NCBI GenBank assembly: GCA_012839185.1
Contig: DUNU01000016.1
Location: forward strand, 62,001-126,000
From: Clostridiales bacterium
GTDB taxonomy: Bacteria; Bacillota; Clostridia; Oscillospirales; Acutalibacteraceae
Length of the DNA: 64,000 nt
Reading direction: 5' to 3'
The notes under the pieces were generated by a model. It did not search any database. It was not told the DNA's origin and saw nothing but the letters and a program-made list of their open reading frames with translations. Below, piece after piece: positions 7,417 to 15,391 of the stretch. Position 1 is the stretch's first letter; each line of letters begins with the position of its first letter. A program made the position numbers and the translations under genes.

Positions 7417-9468
7417 TTAATTTTTTGAACTGCTTAAAGCATATTCCGTCTTAAGTTTTTTGTTTGTATTAAGAATTAAACCAACCACAACACCTGCCAT
7501 AGCAAGAACCAATACAAATCCTGCAAGTGCCGCACCGACATTCAATGAGGCAGGAGCCGTGATTAACGTGCCGACAGTATAGACAAAATATGCCACGGTA
7601 TAGCCGACTGCAAGTTGGAAGCCGACACCTCCCAAAACCCATTTCTTGCTTTTCATTTCCGCATTCATCGCTCCGATTGCCGCAAAACATGGAGGTGTGT
7701 ATAAATTAAACATCAGATAAGCAAGTGCTGCAACTTTGGTGATTGCCATAATTCCTGCGACCTCTGCTCCCGAGCCCTCAAGCATAGCAAACTCATCCAT
7801 ATCAATAAGATTTTCAAGACCTACGAAACATACCGCAAGAGTGCCGACAACATTTTCCTTTGCGATAAGACCGGTAACTGCCGCCGCTGCAAGTTGCCAA
7901 GAAAGAACACCAACAATAGGAACGAGGAGATAAGCAAAGGGCGTTGCAATGGATGCAAGAATTGATTGGTCTGCGGATTCTGCAACAGCAAATCTCCAAT
8001 TAAACGTCTGCATAAGATGTACTGCCATATTACAGAGAAGAATAATTGTAGCAGCCTTAACGATATAAGCCCAACCGCGACTGCACATAGACTTAAATGC
8101 ACCCCACACGGAAGGAGCCTTGTATTCGGGAAGTTCGATTATGAAAAATGATTTTCTTGTCTTATGACCTGTAATAAGGTTAATGAGAAGTGCACCAAGG
8201 AAAATAAGAGCGATACCTACAAAATACATCAATGCACTTACCCACCAAGCATTATCAAAGAATGCTCCGGCAAAGAGTGCAATAACAGGAACCTTTGCAC
8301 CGCATGGCATAAAAGGTGCCAACATTGCGGTTGCTCTGCGTTCACGCTCATTGCGTATGGTACGGCTCGCCATAATACCCGGAACGGCACAACCGATGGT
8401 AATAACAAAAGGAATGACCGATTTGCCGGAAAGACCGACCTTTTTGAAAATGGGATCGAGAACGACGGCAACACGGGACATATAACCGCAATCCTCAAGC
8501 AAAGCGATAAGGAAGTACATCACCATAACAAGAGGCAGGAAACCTATAACAGCGATGACACCGCCAATCACTCCGTCAACAAGAATTGATGAAAGCAACG
8601 GATTTGCGTTTTCAAGAAGTCCGCCAACCCAATTTTGGAACATTTCAAGAAGCGGAACAACTCCGGGAATGAAAAACTCATTTGCTTGTCCTTCATGAAT
8701 TACCAAACCTTCGGCAATCCAAGTTCCAAGAGTTGCCTGAGAGATATAAAACACAAGGAACATAACAACTGCAAATATAGGAATACCAAGCCACTTGTTT
8801 GTCAGTACCGCATCAATTTTATCACTGATATTTCTGTCCTTTGTAAAAACCTTGCGAGTTTCAACCTCTTTTACGATTTTGTTTACAAAATCAAAGCGTT
8901 CACGGTCAGCCGCTTCAACAACGCTTTTATCTGTCAGGTCAATATCACCTTGAAGATAAGGTGCTTTCTGTACAAAACCTGCATGTGCGACAGCGGATGC
9001 CACAACCTCTGCAAGTCCGTCAGCAGAAGTAGAAACAGTAGCAACAACGGGACATCCGAGTTTTGCCGATAAAGCCGTCATGTCAATCTTCGTACCTTTT
9101 TTCTCATTCAAATCACTCTTATTAAGAGCAACAACAAGAGGAATACCCAGTTCAAGCAACTGCGTTGTGAAGAAAAGACTGCGACTAAGGTTGGTAGCAT
9201 CCACAATGTTAATTATAACATCAGGATTCTCCTGTTTAACATAGGAACTTGTTATGCTCTCCTCACTCGTAAACGGCGACATGGAATATGCACCGGGAAG
9301 ATCAACGGCAATCAGTTGTTCGTTTCCGGCATACACCTTTTTTATGGGATATTCTTTCTTGTCCAAGGTAACACCCGCCCAATTACCGACTTTTTCATTG
9401 CGACCGGTCAGGGCATTGTACATTGTCGTCTTACCTGAGTTTGGATTGCCTGTTAATGCAATTTTCAT
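7417..9468 (-). CDS. feoB: Ferrous iron transport protein B
   Basis: 683 residues from the ATG at 9468, which follows AAGGAGGATATAT; the frame extends further to 9525 but without a ribosome site. An N-terminal GTPase domain shows G1 GNPNSGKTT (residues 7-15), G2 region GNWAGVT, G3 DLPGAYS and G4 NKSD. The C-terminal half holds about eight or more membrane helices with two Gate motifs (IPFVITIGCAVPGIMASR and the pseudo-repeat around LIAKENVVGTL). FeoB imports Fe2+ across the cytoplasmic membrane, coupled to GTP hydrolysis. It is the core of the feoA-feoB-Cys-rich-regulator operon. Confidence 0.97.
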   Translation of the reverse strand: MKIALTGNPNSGKTTMYNALTGRNEKVGNWAGVTLDKKEYPIKKVYAGNEQLIAVDLPGAYSMSPFTSEESITSSYVKQENPDVIINIVDATNLSRSLFFTTQLLELGIPLVVALNKSDLNEKKGTKIDMTALSAKLGCPVVATVSTSADGLAEVVASAVAHAGFVQKAPYLQGDIDLTDKSVVEAADRERFDFVNKIVKEVETRKVFTKDRNISDKIDAVLTNKWLGIPIFAVVMFLVFYISQATLGTWIAEGLVIHEGQANEFFIPGVVPLLEMFQNWVGGLLENANPLLSSILVDGVIGGVIAVIGFLPLVMVMYFLIALLEDCGYMSRVAVVLDPIFKKVGLSGKSVIPFVITIGCAVPGIMASRTIRNERERRATAMLAPFMPCGAKVPVIALFAGAFFDNAWWVSALMYFVGIALIFLGALLINLITGHKTRKSFFIIELPEYKAPSVWGAFKSMCSRGWAYIVKAATIILLCNMAVHLMQTFNWRFAVAESADQSILASIATPFAYLLVPIVGVLSWQLAAAAVTGLIAKENVVGTLAVCFVGLENLIDMDEFAMLEGSGAEVAGIMAITKVAALAYLMFNLYTPPCFAAIGAMNAEMKSKKWVLGGVGFQLAVGYTVAYFVYTVGTLITAPASLNVGAALAGFVLVLAMAGVVVGLILNTNKKLKTEYALSSSKN

Positions 9469-9516
9469 ATATATCCTCCTTTTTATCCTTTCGGATACAA
9501 ATTTATGAACTACGTT

Positions 9517-9534
9517 AGTTAGCAATTGCTAACT
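9517..9534. promoter_or_regulatory. Palindromic operator upstream of feoB
   Basis: A perfect 18-bp palindrome, AGTTAGCAA-TTGCTAACT, lies between feoA and feoB. The same GTTAG-N6-CTAAC pattern occurs three more times before feoA. Probable binding site for the local winged-helix regulator. Confidence 0.75.
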
Positions 9535-9602
9535 CAATGGGGTAAAAAAAATAATCGACTTGCCAAAGCATATTAAGGTTCATGATTTTATGGCATACAA
9601 AT

Positions 9603-9815
9603 CTATACAATAATTGCCTCGGCAAGCTGATTATCAATGTTATATCTTCCGTCCTTTACCGCTACAACACATCCGCCTTTCAGATGACTGACTACGGTAA
9701 TTACCTCACCGCTGTAACAACCAAGAGAAAACAAAAAAGCATCAAGTTCTTCATCATCGGTTATAATACTGCGTATGATATATTCTTTGCCTTCTTGTGC
9801 TTCTTTCAAATTCAT
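9603..9815 (-). CDS. feoA: Ferrous iron transport protein A
   Basis: 70 residues from the ATG at 9815 (MNLKEAQEGKEYIIRSI). The frame continues upstream to 9878 through a TTG and an ATG without ribosome binding sites. AGGAG lies 13 nt upstream of 9815, rather far, so the start is probable but not certain. FeoA is a small SH3-fold cytoplasmic protein that assists FeoB; the SLGCYSGEVITVVS and GGCVVAVKDGRYNID segments match the family. It is the first gene of the operon, with a strong promoter and operators upstream. Confidence 0.88.
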   Translation of the reverse strand: MNLKEAQEGKEYIIRSIITDDEELDAFLFSLGCYSGEVITVVSHLKGGCVVAVKDGRYNIDNQLAEAIIV

Positions 9816-9869
9816 TTCAAGCTCATTTCTCCTGTTATTTTTACTTTTGTAAGCGGACATCAAGATTTC

Positions 9870-9887
9870 AGTTAGCAACTGCTAACT
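9870..9887. promoter_or_regulatory. Operator over the feoA transcription start
   Basis: AGTTAGCA-AC-TGCTAACT lies immediately downstream of the feoA -10 box, covering about +1 to +18. This position fits repression. Confidence 0.75.
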
Positions 9888-9894
9888 AATTGTG

Positions 9895-9923
9895 ATTATA
9901 CTTATTATTTCTTTGTTTGTCAA
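9895..9923 (-). promoter_or_regulatory. SigA-type promoter of the feo operon
   Basis: On the minus strand TTGACA (9918-9923) and TATAAT (9895-9900) are spaced exactly 17 bp, a full consensus promoter that would need a repressor. Confidence 0.85.
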
Positions 9924-9969
9924 GTCATTTTCTCAAATTTTTATTAAGTTCGTATGATTTACACAAGCG

Positions 9970-10029
9970 AGTTAGCAACCACTAACTCAATTTTTAACAT
10001 TCTGCATAAATTTGTTAGACAACACTAAC
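9970..10029. promoter_or_regulatory. Two upstream imperfect feo operators
   Basis: GTTAGCAACCACTAAC (9971-9986) and GTTAGACAACACTAAC (10014-10029) keep the GTTAG-N6-CTAAC outer halves of the two better sites but have weaker centres. They lie about 80-140 bp upstream of the feoA start and could support looping or cooperative binding. Confidence 0.55.
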
Positions 10030-10099
10030 TCTTAACAGACATTCAGGCTCATATTTGTTAAAATCTTAATTTCAAAGGCTTTTCATATTTTTTAATATA

Positions 10100-10140
10100 A
10101 AAACTCTGCGGGATCGATTAAAATCACCACAGAGCCTTTT
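10100..10140 (-). terminator. Terminator after the MerR gene, copy of 6779-6819
   Basis: The 41-bp inverted repeat ends the minus-strand MerR-family gene that stops at 10157. It differs from 6779-6819 in one base. Confidence 0.85.
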
Positions 10141-10156
10141 GGGGTTTCAAGCGTAT

Positions 10157-10894
10157 TTACCCGTTATTCTTTTCGTCCGACTCGGCTATAACTTCAACGC
10201 AAAAGCCGTGATATCCGCAGGAAGGACAATTAAGTTTCCTTGCGGTCGCCGTATGTTTTGCCTTGAATATTTCCTTAAACGTCTGTTTGAAAACGGTATG
10301 ACATTCCGGACAGATATAGGACACTTTTTTATAGTACCAGCGTGAAACGAAAATGCCGTAAAAAATTGCAATAACCGCCCATATCACAAACAGCCACCAC
10401 AGTCCTTTATCAATCCACAGAATAATGGATGTCCACTGCAATATCGAAACGGGGAGACCGGTCAATAGCAAAATGATACGCATTTTTCTGAGTTCTTTTT
10501 TACCCTTCATCGTGTGTGCTATGTCACCGATGGATTCGACGGAAAATTCTTTGACACCCTTTAGTCCGGCTTTAAGTTCCTCCAATTTTTTGAGTTTTTC
10601 CTGATGCTCTCTGATTTCTTTTTTCAAAGTCTGTTCCTGCTGTTCCAAAATCAGCGAAATGACGTTGTTTGAATTTTCTTCGGCAAGTATCTCGGAAATT
10701 GAATTTATCGGAAGTCCCAAATCCCTGAGAAAACATATTATTTTCATTCGCTTCAAATCGTCTTCGGAATAAAGTCGCCTGCCGCCTTCCGAGAGTTCCG
10801 ACGGCACAAGAATTTCACGGTTATCATAATATTGAACCGTTCTGACCGTCACACCGCAGAGTTTCGCAATCTCTCCCGTCGTATATTTTGACAT
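10157..10894 (-). CDS. Membrane-anchored MerR-family regulator with zinc ribbon
   Basis: 245 residues from the ATG at 10894, which follows AAGGAGGTGGAAAACT; the longer reading to 10960 is less likely. An N-terminal MerR HTH (YTTGEIAKLCGVTVRTVQYYD, then SEGGRRLYSEDDL) is followed by a coiled dimerisation helix (about 75-115), two membrane helices (about 139-158 and 163-183) and a C-terminal C-x2-C..C-x2-C zinc ribbon (CPEC...CPSCG). A MerR protein with membrane helices and a zinc ribbon may sense an envelope or metal signal. No target gene is adjacent; it probably regulates itself through the MerR-type promoter upstream. Confidence 0.85.
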   Translation of the reverse strand: MSKYTTGEIAKLCGVTVRTVQYYDNREILVPSELSEGGRRLYSEDDLKRMKIICFLRDLGLPINSISEILAEENSNNVISLILEQQEQTLKKEIREHQEKLKKLEELKAGLKGVKEFSVESIGDIAHTMKGKKELRKMRIILLLTGLPVSILQWTSIILWIDKGLWWLFVIWAVIAIFYGIFVSRWYYKKVSYICPECHTVFKQTFKEIFKAKHTATARKLNCPSCGYHGFCVEVIAESDEKNNG

Positions 10895-10917
10895 AGTTTT
10901 CCACCTCCTTCGATTGC

Positions 10918-10948
10918 AGTATAACACATTACGTTGCGTTACAAGCAA
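10918..10948 (-). promoter_or_regulatory. MerR-type promoter with 19-bp spacer
   Basis: TTGCTT (10943-10948) and TATACT (10918-10923) on the minus strand are 19 bp apart, the stretched spacing typical of MerR-activated promoters. The spacer contains the imperfect dyad GTAACG..ACGTAA. A TTGTAA box at 15-bp spacing is an alternative reading. Confidence 0.5.
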
Positions 10949-11079
10949 GCCCTTACGCAAGGGGATTTTTTCAAAAATTTAATATTTTTTATAAAATTTC
11001 TCAATATGTTCCGACAACGAGTTAAATTCATCACCAAATAAACGGAATAACCTTATATTTTACTTTCTTTCTGTATTCC

Positions 11080-11709
11080 TTATATATTATCTTCATTTCG
11101 GTCAAACGAAACGCCCTCATAATCGTATAAAACAATATCCCCCGTGCCTATGTCGTAATAGCAAGCCTGAAGATTTATTTCCCCCGCCTCAACTTTTTCC
11201 TTTACAAAATCATAGGTCATAAGATTATTAAGCTGCCCTATCGCATTAAATTTTTCAAGCAACACAAGTTTATCTTCTTCTTTCATGTTCGGATATTTTG
11301 AATCGACATAATCGGAAATAAAGACACTTTGCGAAATCCATTCGGTCGTGTAAGGGAGAGTATTTTTATATTCCGCAAATTTTCGGATAGCGGCACAGCC
11401 TCCGCAATTTGAGTGTCCGCCGACTATAATATTTTTTACTTTGAGAATTTTTACCGCATATTCCAAGGCGGAAACCACCGCATAATTTTCATCCGCCTTA
11501 TCTTTGCTCGGCACGATATTTGCAACATTTCTTATCTGGAAAATTTCGCCCGTCTTTGCCCCAAACAGTGTTTCCGCATTCACTCTCGAATCGGAACAAC
11601 CGATAAAAAGAGTATGAGGCTTTTGTTCGTCTTTTAACTCGCTATAAAAATCCTTATTAAGTTCAAATTCCGATTCTTTGAATTTTTCAAATCTTTTCTT
11701 TAAGTCCAC
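11080..11709 (-). CDS. Beta-class carbonic anhydrase
   Basis: 209 residues from a GTG start at 11709 behind GAGAGGGTAAAATT. It interconverts CO2 and bicarbonate in the cytoplasm. The zinc ligands of the beta class are visible: Cys38 with Asp40-Ser-Arg (CSDSRV), then His99 and Cys102 (GGHSNCGGCAA). The length is normal for the family. It stands alone between the MerR gene and the heat shock gene. It probably supplies bicarbonate for carboxylations. Confidence 0.93.
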   Translation of the reverse strand: MDLKKRFEKFKESEFELNKDFYSELKDEQKPHTLFIGCSDSRVNAETLFGAKTGEIFQIRNVANIVPSKDKADENYAVVSALEYAVKILKVKNIIVGGHSNCGGCAAIRKFAEYKNTLPYTTEWISQSVFISDYVDSKYPNMKEEDKLVLLEKFNAIGQLNNLMTYDFVKEKVEAGEINLQACYYDIGTGDIVLYDYEGVSFDRNEDNI

Positions 11710-11787
11710 AATTTTACCCTCTCTTTGTATTCAAATTTTGCAATACAATTTTACCATATATACTTATGTTTTGCAATAGAAAAAAGT

Positions 11788-11810
11788 CCCCTGAATAAAA
11801 TATTCAGGAG
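11788..11810 (-). terminator. Terminator of hsp20
   Basis: CTCCTGAATA and TATTCAGGGG pair around a short loop and are followed on the minus strand by a T run (complement of 11780-11785). Confidence 0.8.
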
Positions 11811-11862
11811 CCTTTCAAGATTTAGTTTCGCAGTGCATTATGCGAACGAATAACTAAAGATA

Positions 11863-12300
11863 TTATTTAATTTCAATCTCTTTAGCACTCTTTGACTTTG
11901 TCTGCTTAGGAACGACAATCTGCAAGATACCCTCGTCGAGTTTTGCTTCAATGCCTTCATCGTTTGCATCTGCCAAGAAAATGGCACGCTGCATTGAACT
12001 GCATCTACGCTCACGGTGGACATAGTTATCGGTATCCTTGTTTGTCTCCTCGTTACGCTCGATACAGATAGTCAAGCGGTCATCGTTGAGAGCCAGACGG
12101 ATTTCTTCCTTCTTGATTCCGGGAAGTTCCGCCTCGATGGTGTAAGCATCGTCAGTCTCCTTAACGTCCAACTTAAATGTGTCGTTCATCAGATTTCTGG
12201 ATGTCGGCCAGCTGTCGTTGAAAAAGTCGTCCATCATATTGAATAGACTGTTTGAGAAAAGTTCGTTACGTCTGCGATTGAAGGGTATTAATCCTGCCAT
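11863..12300 (-). CDS. Small heat shock protein, Hsp20 family
   Basis: 145 residues. An alpha-crystallin domain (about 40-135) shows KLDVKETDDAYTIEAELPGIKKEEI and the C-terminal FLADANDEGIEAKLDEGILQIVVPKQ strand pattern. It is an ATP-independent holdase of the cytoplasm that binds unfolding proteins. The ATG follows AAAAAAGGAGATTTTATAT. A CIRCE element just upstream (12329-12355) predicts control by the heat-shock repressor HrcA. The gene is monocistronic, ending at its own terminator. Confidence 0.96.
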   Translation of the reverse strand: MAGLIPFNRRRNELFSNSLFNMMDDFFNDSWPTSRNLMNDTFKLDVKETDDAYTIEAELPGIKKEEIRLALNDDRLTICIERNEETNKDTDNYVHRERRCSSMQRAIFLADANDEGIEAKLDEGILQIVVPKQTKSKSAKEIEIK

Positions 12301-12328
12301 ATATAAAATCTCCTTTTTTGTATTGATT

Positions 12329-12355
12329 TTAGCACTTGAATGGGTCGAGTGCTAA
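12329..12355. promoter_or_regulatory. CIRCE element (HrcA operator)
   Basis: TTAGCACTT-N9-GAGTGCTAA matches the CIRCE consensus TTAGCACTC-N9-GAGTGCTAA with a single mismatch and the correct 9-bp spacer, 28 bp upstream of the hsp20 start codon. Confidence 0.95.
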
Positions 12356-12497
12356 TTACAGCTTGATTATAACATGCAGGGGGCTATATGTCAAGGCTTT
12401 TTGAGAAATGTTTACAATTTGTTCAAAAAAGAATAACAAAATGGAGATATAAAATGCTAAACCATTATTCACCGCAAAATTCGCAGAACTGTCTTCT

Positions 12498-13130
12498 CTA
12501 TTTCGGCAATATCATATCAATTCCGCGTTGCAAAGTATCACCGTCAATCGCACCGCTTGCCTGCGTTACGACATATCCGTCGCTGTCGATAAAATAAGTG
12601 GTGGGGATTGAATAAACGCCGTAAGTTGTCGCCGCTTCGGATTGCGTGTCATAAAGCACGGGGAAAGAATAGCCCTTTTCCGTAACAAATGCAGATGCTT
12701 TTTCTACGGTTTCTCTTGAACCGTCGGTCAGATTAACCATGAGGAAATTTACTTCCTCGCCGAGTGCTAAAAACTTTTCATTAAAATCGGGCATCTCCAT
12801 CTGACAAGGTCCGCACCAACTTGCCCAGAAATTAAGCACGATGGGTTTTCCGAAATAGTCGGACAAACGAACTTCGTTACCATCTGCATCATAAACGACA
12901 AAATCCGGTGTCTGTATTTTCGCCTCAGTTTCATTTGTCTGTGTATCATCCGCTTGGCTTTCGTCCGCCGTGTTTTCATCTGACTTGCTTTCATCCGTCT
13001 GTTCCGGTGTTTGTGTCACCAACTGTTCCGGAGCATTTTCTTTTCCCAAACGATTATAAAGAACGGCTGCACCGCCGACGACCAACGCAAAGACCAGAAT
13101 AATCACTATGAGTGTTTTCTTGTTTTTCAT
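12498..13130 (-). CDS. TlpA/ResA-type thioredoxin-like protein, membrane anchored
   Basis: 210 residues from the ATG at 13130 (MKNKKTLIVIILV), chosen because AAGGAGAAATTT precedes it. An N-terminal membrane anchor (about 5-24), an acidic linker rich in Asp/Glu/Thr (about 35-75) and a TlpA domain with the active site WASWCGPCQME follow. It probably reduces disulfides outside the membrane, fed with electrons by the adjacent CcdA-type protein. It is the last gene of the long redox operon that starts at 17202. Confidence 0.92.
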   Translation of the reverse strand: MKNKKTLIVIILVFALVVGGAAVLYNRLGKENAPEQLVTQTPEQTDESKSDENTADESQADDTQTNETEAKIQTPDFVVYDADGNEVRLSDYFGKPIVLNFWASWCGPCQMEMPDFNEKFLALGEEVNFLMVNLTDGSRETVEKASAFVTEKGYSFPVLYDTQSEAATTYGVYSIPTTYFIDSDGYVVTQASGAIDGDTLQRGIDMILPK

Positions 13131-13140
13131 AAATTTCTCC

Positions 13141-13803
13141 TTAACCGAGTAATCCGAGCAGTCGTCCCATAAGTCCCGTCGCCATAAGAATACCGATAAG
13201 AACAAGCAGAACACCGCTGATTATATTTATTACTTTATAATTTTTCTTTATCCAATTAAATGCATTTTTCAGATAGTCGATAAGTACCGCACTGAGAATA
13301 AAAGGTATCCCCAGTCCCAAGGAATAGACGAGTAACATTATCATTCCCTTAACCACATGAGCCTGCTGAGAGGCAAGCATAAGAGCAGAGCCTAAAAATG
13401 CACCGACGCAGGGTGTCCAACCGATTGAGAATATCACACCGAAAAGAAAGGCTGAGAAAAATCCCATTTTATCCGTATTTACAGAACGGTTGCCGCCCTT
13501 AAAAATATTTAACTTAAAAACTCCGAGAAAGTTAAGTCCGAAGAATATGACGATCAAGCCGGAAACGATATTGACCGCTGTCTGATATTCCCGAAGAAAA
13601 CTTCCCACCGTCCCCGCCAATGCACCGAGAGTTACAAATATAACCGTAAAGCCTGACACAAAGCCGAAAGCACCTTTTAACGTCTTTCCCGTTGTCCGTT
13701 CGCCGCCTCCGGCGAAATAGGAAATATAAATCGGCAACATCGGAAGCAGGCAGGGGGATATGAAAGTGATTATACCTTCAAGAAATGCTATTACATATTG
13801 CAT
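13141..13803 (-). CDS. ccdA: CcdA-type thiol-disulfide membrane transporter
   Basis: 220 residues from the ATG at 13803 (MQYVIAFLEG). About six membrane helices carry the two conserved Cys-Pro sites, FISPCLLPMLPIY near the N-terminus and GWTPCVGAFLG in the fourth helix region. CcdA passes electrons from cytoplasmic thioredoxin to external thioredoxin-like proteins; trxB upstream and TlpA downstream complete the chain. It overlaps the end of the small membrane gene at 13791 by 13 bases and is separated from TlpA by 10 nt, so translation is probably coupled. Confidence 0.93.
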   Translation of the reverse strand: MQYVIAFLEGIITFISPCLLPMLPIYISYFAGGGERTTGKTLKGAFGFVSGFTVIFVTLGALAGTVGSFLREYQTAVNIVSGLIVIFFGLNFLGVFKLNIFKGGNRSVNTDKMGFFSAFLFGVIFSIGWTPCVGAFLGSALMLASQQAHVVKGMIMLLVYSLGLGIPFILSAVLIDYLKNAFNWIKKNYKVINIISGVLLVLIGILMATGLMGRLLGLLG

Positions 13804-14006
13804 GTACCGCCACATCCTTTACAAAACACACCGGAGAGAAGAAATCCGACAAGCCCCATATAAAGCATTGAACTTATTGGATTTGATGTAATAACACAAG
13901 TTCCGGTTGAGCAACCTACAAATTTATAATAGAGCAGTCCGATAACAGCACCGACAAGGGTGAAAATTATGGGACGAATATATTTTTTAATCTTCTCTTT
14001 AATCAT
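13791..14006 (-). CDS. Small Cys-containing membrane protein of the redox operon
   Basis: 71 residues from the ATG at 14006 (MIKEKIKKYIRPIIF), which follows GGAGGTTAGTATT. It has two membrane helices, a Cys pair between them (VGCSTGTCVITSNP) and a C-terminal CKGCGGTCN. The pattern matches small DUF6132-like proteins found beside thioredoxin systems. It lies between trxB and ccdA, so a role in thiol or sulfur exchange across the membrane is plausible but not shown. Confidence 0.75.
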   Translation of the reverse strand: MIKEKIKKYIRPIIFTLVGAVIGLLYYKFVGCSTGTCVITSNPISSMLYMGLVGFLLSGVFCKGCGGTCNM

Positions 14007-14010
14007 AATA

Positions 14011-14937
14011 CTAACCTCCTGCCAAAAATTCCTCAGCCATCGTAACCGCCATTGCACCGTCTGAAACTGCCGTTACTATCTGTCGGAGCAATTTGGTTCT
14101 CACATCCCCGACGGCATAAACACCGGAAATATTTGTTTTAGTAGTTTCATCTGCAATGATATAGCCATTTTTGTCAAGTGTCAGTTGATCTTTGACCAAA
14201 TCGGTTACGGGTTTTCTTCCGACACTTATAAACAAGCCCTCACATTCAACAACACTTTCTTCGCCGGTATGAACATCCTTAAGACGTACTCCGGAAAGTT
14301 TGTCTTCGTGTAATAATTCGGAAATCACGCTGTTCCAACGAATTTCAACATTTTCCGCATTCATCAGCGACTCGTGGTAAACCTTCGTAGCACGCAAAGT
14401 ATCTCTGCGATGAACAAGTATAACTTTTTTTACAATACGACTTAAAAGCAAAGCATCCGCTGCTGCGGAATCTCCGCCACCGACCACGACAACGGTCTTT
14501 CCTCTGTAAAACATTCCGTCACAAGCGGCACAATATGCGACACCGCGACCGACCAATTCGGCTTCTTTGGGGACACCCAACTCTCTGGGATTTGCTCCGG
14601 TAGAAATAACCACGGTTTTACCATAGAATATCCCTTCGGCGGTTTCAACTTCCTTGGGAGTAGCATTCAAATCCACACGAATAACTTCGGAATACTCGCT
14701 TTTTGCACCGAAACGTTCCGCCTGCTTTTGCATTTTATCCGCAAGCAAGAAACCGTCTATTCCGTCCTCAAATCCGGGATAGTTGTCAACCTGCTCGGTA
14801 AGAGCCATCTGACCGCCGGCAGAAAATTTCTCCAATACAACGACATCCAGACCTGCCCTTGCCGCATATAAAGCAGCCGTATAGCCACCCGGACCGCCGC
14901 CAACAATTATCATATCATAAACATGATTTGCGTTCAT
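14011..14937 (-). CDS. trxB: Thioredoxin-disulfide reductase
   Basis: 308 residues from the ATG at 14937 (MNANHVYDMIIVGGGPGG), preferred over the codon at 14955 because GATAGGAGGCACAAAC precedes it. FAD-binding GGGPGGYTAALYAARAGL, the redox CAACDG motif near residue 140, NAD(P)-binding VGGGDSAAADALLL, and C-terminal GVYAVGDVR are all present. It reduces thioredoxin (trxA at 20119) at the expense of NAD(P)H or ferredoxin-derived electrons. Confidence 0.96.
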   Translation of the reverse strand: MNANHVYDMIIVGGGPGGYTAALYAARAGLDVVVLEKFSAGGQMALTEQVDNYPGFEDGIDGFLLADKMQKQAERFGAKSEYSEVIRVDLNATPKEVETAEGIFYGKTVVISTGANPRELGVPKEAELVGRGVAYCAACDGMFYRGKTVVVVGGGDSAAADALLLSRIVKKVILVHRRDTLRATKVYHESLMNAENVEIRWNSVISELLHEDKLSGVRLKDVHTGEESVVECEGLFISVGRKPVTDLVKDQLTLDKNGYIIADETTKTNISGVYAVGDVRTKLLRQIVTAVSDGAMAVTMAEEFLAGG

Positions 14938-15000
14938 GTTTGTGCCTCCTATCAAACGTCGCCCATCGGCTTTAACCGACAGGCGACAAGAATTACCGTT

Positions 15001-15378
15001 TTATATTTCCGTCTTCCAAAGACCGTGAAGATTGCAGTATGCGTAAACAGCAACTGCCTTGTCTCCACCCAGACAGAAAGATACATTCGGCTTGTCTCCT
15101 GCCTTCAAAACCTTACGCTGACCGCCGTTTTCGGTTTCAAGATAAATCCATTCAATCAGATGTTCGGGAATCATGGGATGATCCACACTTCCGACGTTAA
15201 CTTTAACAGTATCACCTTCAACGGTTGCAACGGGGACATGTTTCTCGCCACTGGCTTCAACGGTATTTGCTACCAAAGCCTCCATCTTTTCACCACAGCA
15301 AACAATCGGAATACCTGCATCATGAACCATACCGATTAAATTACCGCAACGACGACAAATAAAGAATTTACTACTCAT
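15001..15378 (-). CDS. dfx: Desulfoferrodoxin / 2Fe superoxide reductase
   Basis: 125 residues. An N-terminal desulforedoxin-type iron site is formed by Cys8, Cys11, Cys27 and Cys28 (CRRC...CC). The catalytic centre ligands of superoxide reductase follow: His47 (EKHVPV), His67, His73, Cys115 and His118 (YCNLHGLW). It reduces superoxide to peroxide without releasing O2, using electrons from rubredoxin, which the two upstream genes supply. The ATG follows AAGGAGGAAATATAA. It belongs to the redox operon. Confidence 0.96.
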   Translation of the reverse strand: MSSKFFICRRCGNLIGMVHDAGIPIVCCGEKMEALVANTVEASGEKHVPVATVEGDTVKVNVGSVDHPMIPEHLIEWIYLETENGGQRKVLKAGDKPNVSFCLGGDKAVAVYAYCNLHGLWKTEI

Positions 15379-15391
15379 TTATATTTCCTCC

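Noticed and set aside
7736-9072. Plus-strand ORFs within feoB
   Set aside because: FeoB is complete and conserved on the minus strand; the overlapping frames have no recognisable product.
12388-12597. Plus-strand ORF of 69 codons overlapping the end of the TlpA gene
   Set aside because: It overlaps a well-supported gene on the other strand for most of its length and shows no homology I recognise.
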